From Phialophora verrucosa (taxonomy: Eukaryota > Ascomycota > Eurotiomycetes > Chaetothyriales > Herpotrichiellaceae): DNA of 64,000 nucleotides. The position numbers and the translations under genes are program-made. The stretch covers positions 1,240,001-1,304,000 of the forward strand of contig MSED01000015.1 of NCBI GenBank assembly GCA_002099365.1, written 5' to 3'. The notes under the pieces were generated by a model that saw only the letters and a list, made by a program, of their open reading frames with translations, made no database searches and was not told where the DNA came from. This document shows positions 47,696-57,089 of this stretch, piece by piece; position 1 is the first letter of the stretch, and every line of letters starts with the position of its first letter.

Positions 47696-48025
47696 TGCTT
47701 TCAGAACCGTAGAGTATGTTGGGACTACAGACAAAGGCAGTCGATGGGTTCCAATTTGGATTCCTAAGCAGCAATCCATTGCGCCCGGGCATTGTATCGA
47801 TGGAATATCCCTAGATTCTAGTCGCGATCACCGCAATCCACTGAGTCAGTTATCCTCTTCAGAGCCCTCCGTGAGTCCACATCCGTCCATACCTCAACGA
47901 CAGGTGGTCTAGCCTAGCCGAGACACTACTTCAATCTTGACTAATCCCAGCTTCTTGAAAACGATATGAAAGTTACTTGACAATTTTCCCATGCGGAAGA
48001 CGCAGCACCAAAGCATTAGCACAGC
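47696..48025. promoter_or_regulatory. Promoter region of the ABM-like gene
   Basis: 330 bp with one TGAGTCA heptamer at 47842-47848, 178 bp before the proposed start at 48026. Confidence 0.5.
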
Positions 48026-48824
48026 ATGTACATCATCACGTTGAGCAGATGGGAGTCGCGAGCCGGCAAGAGTGAAACAGTAGGTTGAATTTGTGTTTAG
48101 AGGGCTGGTTCTTATCCCTCGCTGACTGAGATGCACAGCTGCAGGAAACATTGAGAGCATATGTTGAAAGCCTCGAACTCCATGCACTGGCTGACATAGA
48201 TGTCTTTGTCCTGAAAGGCCGGAAAGCAGATAACCTGCAGATTTTCTATACTCTTTTGGCGTGAGTCCATGCTTTGCTCCCGATGAAAATGCTTCTTTGG
48301 GCTGACCACGAAACAGCCAGCCGGAGGAGAAAGCCAGTTCAGAAGAGAAGGCCCTCAGGGATGTGGGATATTCCGGCCTCCAAGAACAATGCTTGAGACA
48401 GAACCTGGTGGAACGTCCTGTGGCCAACAGACGGTTGAAATCCTTCTCAGGGTTTCTCTACCGCCCTGACAATATTTCTCCTTGCTCGTTTGCTGTCGTG
48501 GCTGAGCTGGAATACAAGGAAGGCAAACGCGCCGAAGGAGAGCCATTCTGGGACGCAATCGCGAAGCATGCCGAAGCCAACGAAGCTGGAACATACTCGT
48601 ATCTATGGTCGCACGATAGGGAACTTGATCATGTATTGTGGTCATTCGAACGCTACGAGAGTGAAGAATATCTCTGGAAAACACACGTGGAGGCGAACGA
48701 ACTCGTGCAACGCAGCTCCAAGCTGCAGAAGCGCATCAGAGGCGCCACAAGGCACATGTGGCTCGAATGTCAATGCTGCCTGCTGCAGAAGAAATATTAC
48801 GCCGCCCAGGCGGTGCGCCCATAG
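48026..48824 (+). CDS. ABM-like (antibiotic biosynthesis monooxygenase fold) protein
   Basis: Exons 48026-48079, 48139-48260 and 48317-48824 with introns of 59 and 56 nt give 227 residues. Frame and splice borders agree: exon 1 begins MYIITLSRWESRAGKSE, and the acceptor CACAG leads into LQETLRAYVESLELHALADI. Two units of about 100 residues can be seen. The C-terminal one has SFAVVAELEYKEGKR, then FWDAIAKHAEANEAGTYSYLW, SFERYESEEYLW and HVEANEL, the typical ABM pattern of strand, helix and HxxN. The N-terminal unit (FVLKGRKADNLQIFY) is more divergent. ABM proteins are cofactor-free oxygenases or small dimeric barrels without known reaction. Cys-rich residues near the C-terminus (LECQCCL) are unusual. 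The short first exon is inferred from splice logic and is the weakest part. Confidence 0.72.
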
Positions 48825-49409
48825 TCTTGGAATTGACCTCAGGCACGCAAGATTAGCTCAGGAACTTGTCGAAGACCTTCCCATGCATTCTTGAGTATTG
48901 GCCCGTGGCGGGAGATGCATAAGGACTACAGGAGCGAATGCGCTCCAAAGAAGGAAAGATCGTGTCGGTGGGAGTGATTCAGTGGGCTGACTCATTTCAC
49001 GCAGGCTGCGAAGCTGGGGGTCGGTTCGGGGGCTTCTGTCCGACCGGTGCGCTGGCTTGACTAAGCTCTAGCTTAACTGACTTTGTTTCCAATGGACCCA
49101 GCCTCCGGGTACTAGTCTCCAGTCAAGGTCCTTGTACCTCGTACTCGTACGAGTAGGACTCGAAGTCTCGCTCTCCGCATCCCAGCGGCCGTTGCACCTG
49201 ACTCAGCGACGTGGTCCCCACGCTTCGCTCCAAGCACAGACCTGAAAGTCCAGATCCTCACTTAGAGTTAGGATCAATTGGGTGGAGACATATATAGAGG
49301 CTACGGCTGGGTGTTGGTGAGAACAGCTCGCTCTGCAGAAGGGAGCATCTGCTTCGACCTCCTGGGACGCCTGCTCGAATACGCTGTTGACCCCTGGCCG
49401 TCTGCGAAC
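48825..49409. promoter_or_regulatory. Promoter region of the MFS permease
   Basis: 585 bp with TGACTCA at 48988-48994 and again at 49199-49205. The second copy of the 14-bp palindrome TACTCGTACGAGTA lies between them at 49142-49155. A short TATATA stretch lies near 49290. Confidence 0.55.
49142..49155. repeat. 14-bp palindrome, copy 2
   Basis: Identical to the self-complementary TACTCGTACGAGTA at 38133-38146; here it lies about 255 bp upstream of the MFS start. Confidence 0.7.
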
Positions 49410-51398
49410 ATGACGTCTGCTCGACGACTGAAAGATGAGAAAATCGTGGGGCATCTCCTCGCCGAGGTCCGTTGCCATGATGCCCGAAGACAGTGCTTGT
49501 TTCCTAAGATTCCAGGTGTAGGTGATGCCGGAGGGCAGGGGACACTGGTGGACAATCACTCACCTGAAACGACTGAACGGCCTGATTTTCATCCTCTTGC
49601 TCTCGGCCGCGACGGCAGGCTTCGATGGTATGGGCTCTGGACCTCGTGGTCCGGTGCGTTTTGTTGCTGACCCACCCGTGTTAACAGGCTCCATGATGAA
49701 CGGGTTACAATCGCTCCCCGTCTGGCGCAACTACTTTGGAAACCCAGTGGGCGTCCATCTCGGTCTCATCAATGCGATCTACCCCATCGGCGGTGTGGTG
49801 AGCTTGCCAATAACGTCCATTTTGTCGGACAAATTTGGCCGCAAGTTCCCTATCTATTTTGGTTTGATTGGAATTCTCGTCGGATCGGCCCTGCAAGCCG
49901 CGTCGCAGAGCTATGCAATGCTGGTGGGTTGATCCCCAGGCTCCCCCTTCTCTGGAGGCCATCACTGAGTGCCCGTTAGGTGGTCACTCGTCTCGTCGTG
50001 GGATACTTTAGCGTCGCTGCGCAAGCCGCCTCGCCTGTGCTCTTGACCGAGCTCGCTTATCCCACTCACCGTGGGAGACTCACCTACCTCTCCAATTCGT
50101 TCTACTTTTTTGGCTCGGTGATCGCCGCCTGGGTCACCTTCGGTACCAGGCGCATCCAGTCAAACGCCTGCTGGCGCATTCCCAGTGCTCTACAGGTCCT
50201 TTGCCCGCTGATCCAGTTGTCCCTTCTGCATCTGGTCCCTGAGAGCCCGAGGTAAGGACTCTGGCCCCGCTCACGGCTTGTGCTAACCCAGACCAGGTGG
50301 CTCGTGAGCCGGGACCGGACGGCCGAAGCAGAGGCATTTCTTGCTGATTACCACTGTGGAGGCGAGGTAGATCACCCTCTTGTCCAGCGGGAAATCCTGG
50401 AGATACAAGAAACGATCCGCCTCGAAAAAGAGAATACCAACAATCAAAGCTGGCTTTCGTTACTCAAAACCCCCGGCAATCGAAAACGCGTAGCAATCGG
50501 GATAATGACTGGCGCCTGGTGTCAACTGAACGGGACCCTGGTGGTTGATTATTACCTGACGTTGATGCTTGACAGCGTCGGCATCACCTCAGCAACCAGT
50601 CAAACTCTCATCAATGCATGTCTACAGTGTTTGAGATGGATCACGGCCGTTGCGTAAGTCTCCCGGCACCCGAGAAACCAGGTGATGCTGACTGATCGAC
50701 TTCAGAGGCGCACAGCTCGTCGATATCCTGGGAAGACGTCCGTTGTTCTTGATTTCCGTGGGTTGTAAGTCTCATTAAAGTCCTCTCGCCACCGGAAGGC
50801 TGGTTGCTTACTCGAGAATCCAGCTATGCTTATGAGCTGGGTGTCACTCACCACTTGCGCGGGGGTCTTCGCAAACGACGCTGACAACCATGCTGCTGCC
50901 GATGCTTTCGTGGCTTTCGTCTTCATCTTCGCCATGGCCTTTGCCTGTTGCTGGGTTAACATGGTCGTGGCATACCCAGTCGAAATCTTTCCCTGTAAGG
51001 ACTCCTTCAAAAGCTGCAGTTGCCCAACCCCGGTCGCTAACGAGGAGTCGATAGTCGAGCTGAGAACCAAAGGCGTGGCTCTCACCCTTGCAACTAACTA
51101 TTCATTCAACTTTGCTAGCTTGTTCACGAACCCCGTCGGAATGAAGCGCATTGGTTGGAAGTACTACATCGTGTTCGATGGGTTCCTCGTCGTGATCTTT
51201 ACCACGATATATTTCTTCTTCCCGGAAACCAAAGGATTCAGTCTGGAGGAAATTGCGAAGATCTTTGACGGCGACAAGGCTCTTCCTGACGAGGAACTCA
51301 TCAACCGAGCGTCTCGGAAACAGCCTCAACTAATTGGGGACGCTGAATCTGAAACAAAAGCCTACAATACCGCCCAGATTGAGCTGGCTGATGGCTAA
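49410..51398 (+). CDS. MFS sugar-transporter-type permease
   Basis: A plasma-membrane proton-linked permease of the major facilitator superfamily, sugar porter type. Eight exons: 49410-49466, 49522-49627, 49688-49923, 49980-50251, 50297-50653, 50706-50764, 50824-50994, 51055-51398; product 533 residues. Visible motifs are GFDGSMMNGLQSLP (across intron 2), SDKFGRKF, LAYPTHRGR, PESPRWL (across intron 4), DILGRRPLF, YPVEIFPFELRTKG (across intron 7) and PETKGFSLEEI. About twelve hydrophobic segments are present. The family takes up hexoses, disaccharides and also quinate- or terpenoid-like compounds, so the substrate is open. Intron 1 (49467-49521) is inferred: it joins a cytosolic N-terminus to GRGHWWTITHLKRLN in frame. 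Its position at the end of the cluster suggests import of the degraded compound or of a sugar conjugate. Confidence 0.9.
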
Positions 51399-51997
51399 AA
51401 TGTCACATGGCAACGTAGGCGCGCCTTGTCCGACGCCTAGCCACATATTCGGGGTGCGGTAGTGTGCCATAAGGGAGGATGACCGACCAATGGCTCAAGC
51501 CGAGGTGCCCTGTTGGCCTGTATTTCATCGACATGACCGTGCTGTCCCTTCAAAAACCGAATTAATTTTTGTCCTTGCTTCGTTTTCCAGACTCCTCAAG
51601 ACATGAATCGTCTCCCTTTGTGCCTATCCGGGCTTATTGTAGGAGATTTGAGACTGATATGTCTCAATCTGGGAGTCGAAAAAATCATCCGCCAGGAGTG
51701 TTTTCGGGTGTTCGTCAAGATATAACGGAGTCTGGCCATACCGCCCTAAGCCTCATCGAATGTGACTTGGAGTGTAATCACGGGCTCTGCTCACGCATAC
51801 TACAGCATAAACAGTCGTCCGTAGTGGTTTACAAGCTCGCGGTGAATGGCACAGGATCCATCCACGAATTGTGTTGGGATACGGGCTTGGAAAGATGTAT
51901 TCTGTTAGGCAGGCTTTCAGATATCTGATGTCTGCCCCTGAATGACTCCAAGACACATCATCACTACAAGGAGGCCATCTCCATTTCGATGCCTCTC
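51399..51997. other. Intergenic region
   Basis: About 600 bp between the MFS gene and the MFS pseudogene on the other strand. I see nothing else. Confidence 0.4.
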
Positions 51998-52918
51998 CTA
52001 AGCCTCCAGCACGTGTCCATCTACTTTCTTTTCGGCATTCTTGTCAACGTGTAGGTGTTGCAGTTTCCTTGCAACAGTGTCTGTAAAGTATACACCATAG
52101 TCGATAGTGAAGTAGGAGCTAATAGTGGCAACACCACCGAATACAATAACGGTGTACCATACATAGCTTGGTCTGCAGTCAGCCAAGTTCCCCTTCGGCG
52201 AGTTGTTCTTACCTGAAGGACTGAGCCGCAGCTTTTGCCACAGCTGAGTCCACGGCGTTTGCGGTGGTTGAATTCATTCCTGGCACAGCTGTTATATTGT
52301 TTGAGTACTGTTTCAACAAGATGGGAGGGACTGAAGAGGTAATCCCGCTTCAACAGCGGCTTGAGAGACCGCAGGAGGCGTTAAAGAGGTCAACTACGCC
52401 GTTAAGATTGCCGAGTAGATAGCAGCTTTGCGGCAAAGAGTTAGCAATCTTTCGGACCGAATTGAGCTCGCTCCTGAAGGTGGCAACATCCTTGCAACAG
52501 CGGCAAAGGTACTGCGAATTGAGCCCGAAGCACCAAGAGCGGCGCCCAGATCTTCCAGGGGGCAGGATGCCGAGGGTGAGGGTATACACAAGCTCGATCC
52601 AGATGAGATGGTCAGAAGGCCCAATGTCGGTATTGATCCTCGCCATGGAATTAGCTGAGAGCACATATCCAAGATTGGCAATGTTATATCCCAGACTGCA
52701 TGACTTCGCAATTCGGCTGTGGTCCTGGAGAAAGACACTCGACTCAAGAGGCTCACGATGAGGGTCCCAATAAAGCGTAGGGACCGGTAGTAGTTGGGAG
52801 GCAAGTCTTTCCCCAAGGCTTCTCTCAGCGATGTCAAAGGTGGCATCATGGGAACTGCACCCTCACTGCCCCCTTGATGCATCTCAATCGAGCAAATCTC
52901 ACGGTCTTTGCTCTCCAT
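51998..52918 (-). pseudogene. Decayed MFS transporter (TRI12/siderophore-type), internal deletion
   Basis: The start of a fungal MFS transporter is recognisable at 52918: LREALGKDLPPNYYRSLRFIGTL, continuing in another frame with INTDIGPS and WIELVYTLTLGI. After a damaged LPPGRSGRR region the frame breaks repeatedly. At 52350-51998 the end of the same kind of protein reappears: AVPGMNSTTANAVDSAVAKAA, then YVWYTVIVFGGVATISSYFT and a normal hydrophilic tail with a stop. The whole remnant covers about 0.92 kb, while intact members need about 1.75 kb. So most of the transmembrane core is missing and the 5' part is frameshifted. It lies at the cluster border and may be a former second transporter. 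Confidence 0.75.
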
Positions 52919-53689
52919 GGTGCGGGTCGGCTATCGGCAACGCAATGCACCACCCACAAGGACCAAATCCGGGGTTCGCGGGGAGGTCATAAATTCACTC
53001 GAACCCCATGCCTCCACGCCTGTTTGGGGAGACCCGCTCAGGCGCATCTCGGTGCTTGAGGAAACGAAGAGGCTAGACATAGCCGACAGCTGGGCACCCA
53101 GGACGCTGGCAGGCTACCCCCAGCCGCACGGGAGTCTGCGAGGTTGCACTAGCCTGAGCACTCCACAGTTGACGATGTTGGTCGTAGAACTCTCCTGGTC
53201 CCGGCGGATCACGAGGAACTGAATACATTTGGTACTCGTAAAGGAAGTTTTCTGAGGCTGTCGAACCAAGGCATGCCATAGTGGATCACTACATATCGTA
53301 TCGAAACATGTCTAGTGCGGTCAGCGGAAGAAGAGGATAGTACTTCGGAATCTTCTAGCTGATTTCTTTTAGCCGTGTTGGGAATTTTGTGTTTAAAGTG
53401 GCTTGGTCCGGTACTTGTTGTGAGGGCGCATCTATCTCGTAGCCTACCTTGCCTTGCAGGGAGCTTACATACCCCAATGCCTTAGTTTCTGTCCGGCATA
53501 AGCTTTCGAAGTGCAGGCGGCTGCCGGTTATGATTCGTATTTCCTGGCTGTCTCATCATTGCGCTTCTATTCGACTGGAGCTGATCGACGAGGCGACGCT
53601 TTCTGGACCAAAGGTAGGAATCCAACAAGGTTTGAGGTGTAAAGGTCAAAACTATAGGACTAAATCCTAAATAAGAGCCCCCCTAATAG

Positions 53690-53900
53690 GCGAGCGAATA
53701 CCGTAAGAGCGGGCTAGAGCCGTGAGGGAGTAGAAGGGAGTAGTAAGGGAGCGCGAAAGAGAAGAAGGGAGGATAAGAGAGCGGACGAGAGAGCGGACGA
53801 GGGAGCGAATCGACTAAATAGTCGTTAGCGGGAGAGCAGGTGGAGAGTAAAGCGGCGGGTGATGAGTCAGCGAAAGAGTGGTGGCAGACGACGAGCCAGG
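53690..53900. repeat. Purine-rich low-complexity tract
   Basis: About 200 bp dominated by G and A on the plus strand, with repeated units of the type GAGCGGACGAGA and an inverted hexamer CGACTA/TAGTCG at 53811-53824. It is not coding in any frame for a recognisable protein. Confidence 0.6.
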
Positions 53901-54482
53901 TGACAAAAAAAGTAACACACTTTAGTGGTCAGACCAGATCACCACCAGATAGATCATACTTCTATGCCAATTTTCAACCAAACGTTCTGAGATGATGCTG
54001 TATAGTATTGGTATACACGAGTAGTGTACAAACCCTAGAATATCCTTATGTAATTCTATATAACAGCTAGCACCAAAATTTTCGAGCAACCAGCGATGAA
54101 GAAACCTGATCTCGACTTGTCATTATTTTGGTGTGCCACTTATTTTGTCATCTGGCTTGACGACTGTTCGGGGTGAGCGGGGTTTAAATATATATATATA
54201 TACCCATATATGCTCAGTGTGTACCGAGTACTCCGTATCGATGCAAAGAAATGGAATGCCAGCACGGAGGAGGGCCGTGGCGACCACCACTTGCACAAGA
54301 CGATGGGCCGCACACATCATGCCATCACCGGTCACTCACTGCGCTGAGCCGATCGTACTCCGTGTAACCAATCTGGTTCATTCTTGCGGGCCGTTACAAC
54401 TCCCTCATCTCTCACCGGTGGTGGCTCTGGACTTCTATTCCAACCCTTAGGTGTTCATGCAACGTTTTGTATTATATTCAGC

Positions 54483-54573
54483 CAGCATCCTGCATACAGC
54501 ATCCTGCATACAGCATCCTGCATACAGCATCCTGCATACAGCATCCTGCATCCTGCATACAGCATCCTACATC
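54483..54573. repeat. 14-bp tandem repeat (minisatellite)
   Basis: Four perfect copies of CAGCATCCTGCATA stand in tandem from 54483 to 54538, followed by shortened and diverged copies to about 54573. Confidence 0.9.
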
Positions 54574-54609
54574 TGCAAGGCCAAACTCCACGGTCGTAGG
54601 CATCTCATC

Positions 54610-55482
54610 TCAAGCCTTCTCCCCGGGTAGCCTGACGTCCTCCCACTCCTCCTTCCGCACGGCCCTCCACTCCTCCGGGTCCAACCAGCCAATGTAATTC
54701 TTATCGCCGAAGCCGCCGATCCAATAGGCCTCCTGGACGACCAGCCTGGTCCATACGCCTTCGTGGGCCGCCCACTTGCGGCCCGGCAACCACATGACGC
54801 TGTCCTTGTGTTTCCGGACGAAGCACGCCTCCAGCACCCTCGCGGGGCTGTCCTCGGGCGGGATCTCCTCCAGGTATCCCGTCAGACTGAGGCGCGGGAG
54901 GTTCGCGAGCGCGAAGGGCGGATGGCCGGTCAGGTGGATGAACTCGTCCCACCAGCTCAGGGACAACGTGGCGTTGGAGCCGGCCTCGGCGTTGCGGGTC
55001 GCGGTGGAGATCTTGAGGGACAGGATGGTCGGGTCGGCGGCGTGGGAAGATGACTCCTCCTGTTCGCAGGTGGCTATGTATTCTGGGAGGCCGATCGGGG
55101 TCGACGCCACGGAGGCGGGGATCCGCGACGAGAGGTTTGCCGCCGTGGGGAACACGGTGATGAGGTCCCCGTGGGAGGAGAGATGGAGGAGCCGGCGGGC
55201 GAGGAGGGTGGACTGGTAGCGGGAGGGGATGGAGGTCGAGCTTACGTCGCCTTGGTCTGGCCCTTGGTCGTGAAATTGTTCGGCGGTCTCATGAAGAAGC
55301 GGTGCATGGAGGTGGAGTTGGGATGGTGAAGAGCCGTCCATGCTTTGGACTCCTTCAAGAGGGATTCGGGCTCGGAATCGTTTCACGTCCAAGGATGGTT
55401 CTGCCTCTATCACGGGAGCACCCAGGGCGAGGTGGTTCAGGGCGAGCGGCACCACGGTGAGGGCGGCAGATGGGAGCTTCAT
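54610..55482 (-). CDS. Secreted CREG-like / pyridoxamine-phosphate-oxidase-fold protein
   Basis: A single-exon gene for 290 residues. The N-terminus (residues 1 to about 20) is a signal peptide, starting MKLPSAALTVVPLALN; a longer in-frame start at 55554 would bury it, so 55482 is chosen. The body matches the CREG-like branch of the FMN-binding split barrel: TLLARRLLHLSSHGDLIT, a GLPEYIATCE segment, LSLKISTATRN, NATLSLSWWDEF, LPGRKWAAHEGVW and YWIGGFGDKNYIGWL. CREG proteins have this fold but have generally lost PNPOx activity; they are secreted or lysosomal glycoproteins. N-glycosylation sequons are present. The gene stands next to housekeeping genes rather than the cluster and is probably not part of the pathway. 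Confidence 0.88.
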   Translation of the reverse strand: MKLPSAALTVVPLALNHLALGAPVIEAEPSLDVKRFRARIPLEGVQSMDGSSPSQLHLHAPLLHETAEQFHDQGPDQGDVSSTSIPSRYQSTLLARRLLHLSSHGDLITVFPTAANLSSRIPASVASTPIGLPEYIATCEQEESSSHAADPTILSLKISTATRNAEAGSNATLSLSWWDEFIHLTGHPPFALANLPRLSLTGYLEEIPPEDSPARVLEACFVRKHKDSVMWLPGRKWAAHEGVWTRLVVQEAYWIGGFGDKNYIGWLDPEEWRAVRKEEWEDVRLPGEKA

Positions 55483-56300
55483 CTTTCGAAGAGGACGATT
55501 CGAAACTGAGAAAATTCCGTGAGCTGGTTCTTTTCTCCTTCTCTTCCCCGTCACGCGGGCTCGTCAATGCGTATTCTGTTTGGAAGGTGAGGAACGTCTC
55601 CTGGACTTCTTGGTGTGAACGAAGCTCAGAACGCGGCGGGGATGTCATGCGAGGCAGGATCCCTCGTGCTCGCTGACTGGGCCAAGTTGGAATGCGTAGC
55701 TACCGGCTCGTGGCGTGATTGTTTAGCTAAATCGCTCACTTGACCACAGACACGGCGGTCGTGTTGGACTGCCAGCACGGCGGTCGGGAATGAAATGGTG
55801 ACTGGCGACTGACGACTGGCAAACGTCTCCTCGGCTGAGGTGCGCGTGATCTTATCTTATCGGGGTCTCAGTGCGGTGTCGGCTATGCTTTTGATTGGCT
55901 GCGTTCAAGGTCGGCAAGCCATGGCGGGGTTGGCGAGGCTGGGCAGCCTGGCGCTTCGGGATCGGTCGTGAGTTGAAGCTGGCAAAGTTTTGTACTGAGC
56001 CTCTCCGGTAGGTCTGACGGCGCTACAGGGGTCCTCTGTATGTTCCGCCAGGATAACATAACGTGCACAGACGACGCCCGGCTGGTCACCGGCGTTTACA
56101 ATCACCGTTCACATGCGTGATGCGGGAGAAGGCTTCAACATTGGAGATCAAAATCATGACGTCTTGACACCTTGTCGACTTGACGTCTTGTCGCCTCGAC
56201 AGGGCCGACACTATTGAGTAGGCCTTTACGATTTGCACTTCGATCAATGTTGCAAACACGGGCTCCGTGAACACCACTCTCTCCGTATCAGTTCTTTAGT
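55483..56300. promoter_or_regulatory. Divergent promoter, CREG-like gene / conserved unknown gene
   Basis: 818 bp between two divergent starts. I see no distinctive element. Confidence 0.35.
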
Positions 56301-56996
56301 ATGTCTTTGGACCCATCATCCTCTAACTCTTACACTGCAACACTGAAATCGCTCCTACCGCCAGCATCTCCACATCATGTTCTTTCTCTTCCCGTCTCGC
56401 CGTGCAAACCCCATGTGCCCAGCCATACTATCTCCGACCTCTCAATGCACCCTGTGCTCGAGTCGGGTCTGCATATCCTGAACATGGATCTTTCGGCCGC
56501 ACACTTTCTCCTGCGGCACATGCAAGCTGCACCGGCATGGGAGGCGATGTATCTTCATGGCTTGCTCCATCGGATTGAAGGAGATTTGGACAATGCCAGG
56601 GCATGGTACAGGGATGTGAAGGACTCGGAGGTATTCAAGTGGGTATGGGGGCGGATGAACTCTGAAGAGGACCACCCCTCGAACCAAATGACTTCCTCAG
56701 AGGAAGCATTCCAAAGTGCCATGTCTTTCCTCGACGGAGTTGAAGCGTACAAGAATTCTCTCCTGTCAGCAAAGGCTACTTCTGATCAAGTCTCTTCGAA
56801 AAAGGATGTCCCGGGCGAGGACGAGTTAGCGGGTGTCTCTCTCCGCGAGATACGCCGTTTACTATCGTTCTGTGAAGGGAAATTCGGCACCAACCCCGTG
56901 GAGGATGCTTCGGACGTGTGGGTGTCGATGAATGAGAAACACGCCGATAAAGCCAAGCAGATGATTAGTGGAGGCGAAGGGTGGCGAGTGTTTTGA
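56301..56996 (+). CDS. Conserved fungal protein of unknown function
   Basis: A single exon for 231 residues. The central part is rich in conserved-looking helices: HPVLESGLHILNMDLSAAHF, LLRHMQAAPAWEAMYLHGLL and HRIEGDLDNARAWYRDV. It reads like a protein with a short repeat-type helical fold, and I recall similar sequences as uncharacterised ascomycete proteins; no named domain can be assigned. No signal peptide or membrane segment is seen. The C-terminal half is more hydrophilic. It converges on the Ipi1 gene with 93 bp between stop codons. Confidence 0.8.
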   Translation: MSLDPSSSNSYTATLKSLLPPASPHHVLSLPVSPCKPHVPSHTISDLSMHPVLESGLHILNMDLSAAHFLLRHMQAAPAWEAMYLHGLLHRIEGDLDNARAWYRDVKDSEVFKWVWGRMNSEEDHPSNQMTSSEEAFQSAMSFLDGVEAYKNSLLSAKATSDQVSSKKDVPGEDELAGVSLREIRRLLSFCEGKFGTNPVEDASDVWVSMNEKHADKAKQMISGGEGWRVF

Positions 56997-57089
56997 TCCT
57001 TTGCTTGAGATTGTAGGATGCTGCAGAAGCCGTGGTCGTAGCCTGTGAGAGAACGGACAGTTCTGCAAGCGGAGCAACAGATCTACGAC

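Larger units (their letters stand above)
52919..54609. other. Gene-free, low-complexity region
   Basis: 1.7 kb with no supported gene. It contains a purine-rich tract (about 53690-53900), a TA microsatellite (54188-54202) and a 14-bp tandem repeat (54483-54573). It marks the right end of the accessory block. Confidence 0.5.

Noticed and set aside
20114..52918. Reading the block as a secondary-metabolite biosynthetic cluster
   Set aside because: No backbone enzyme (PKS, NRPS, terpene synthase, DMATS) was found; CoA ligase, dehydrogenase and AtuA fit degradation better. A backbone gene elsewhere cannot be excluded.
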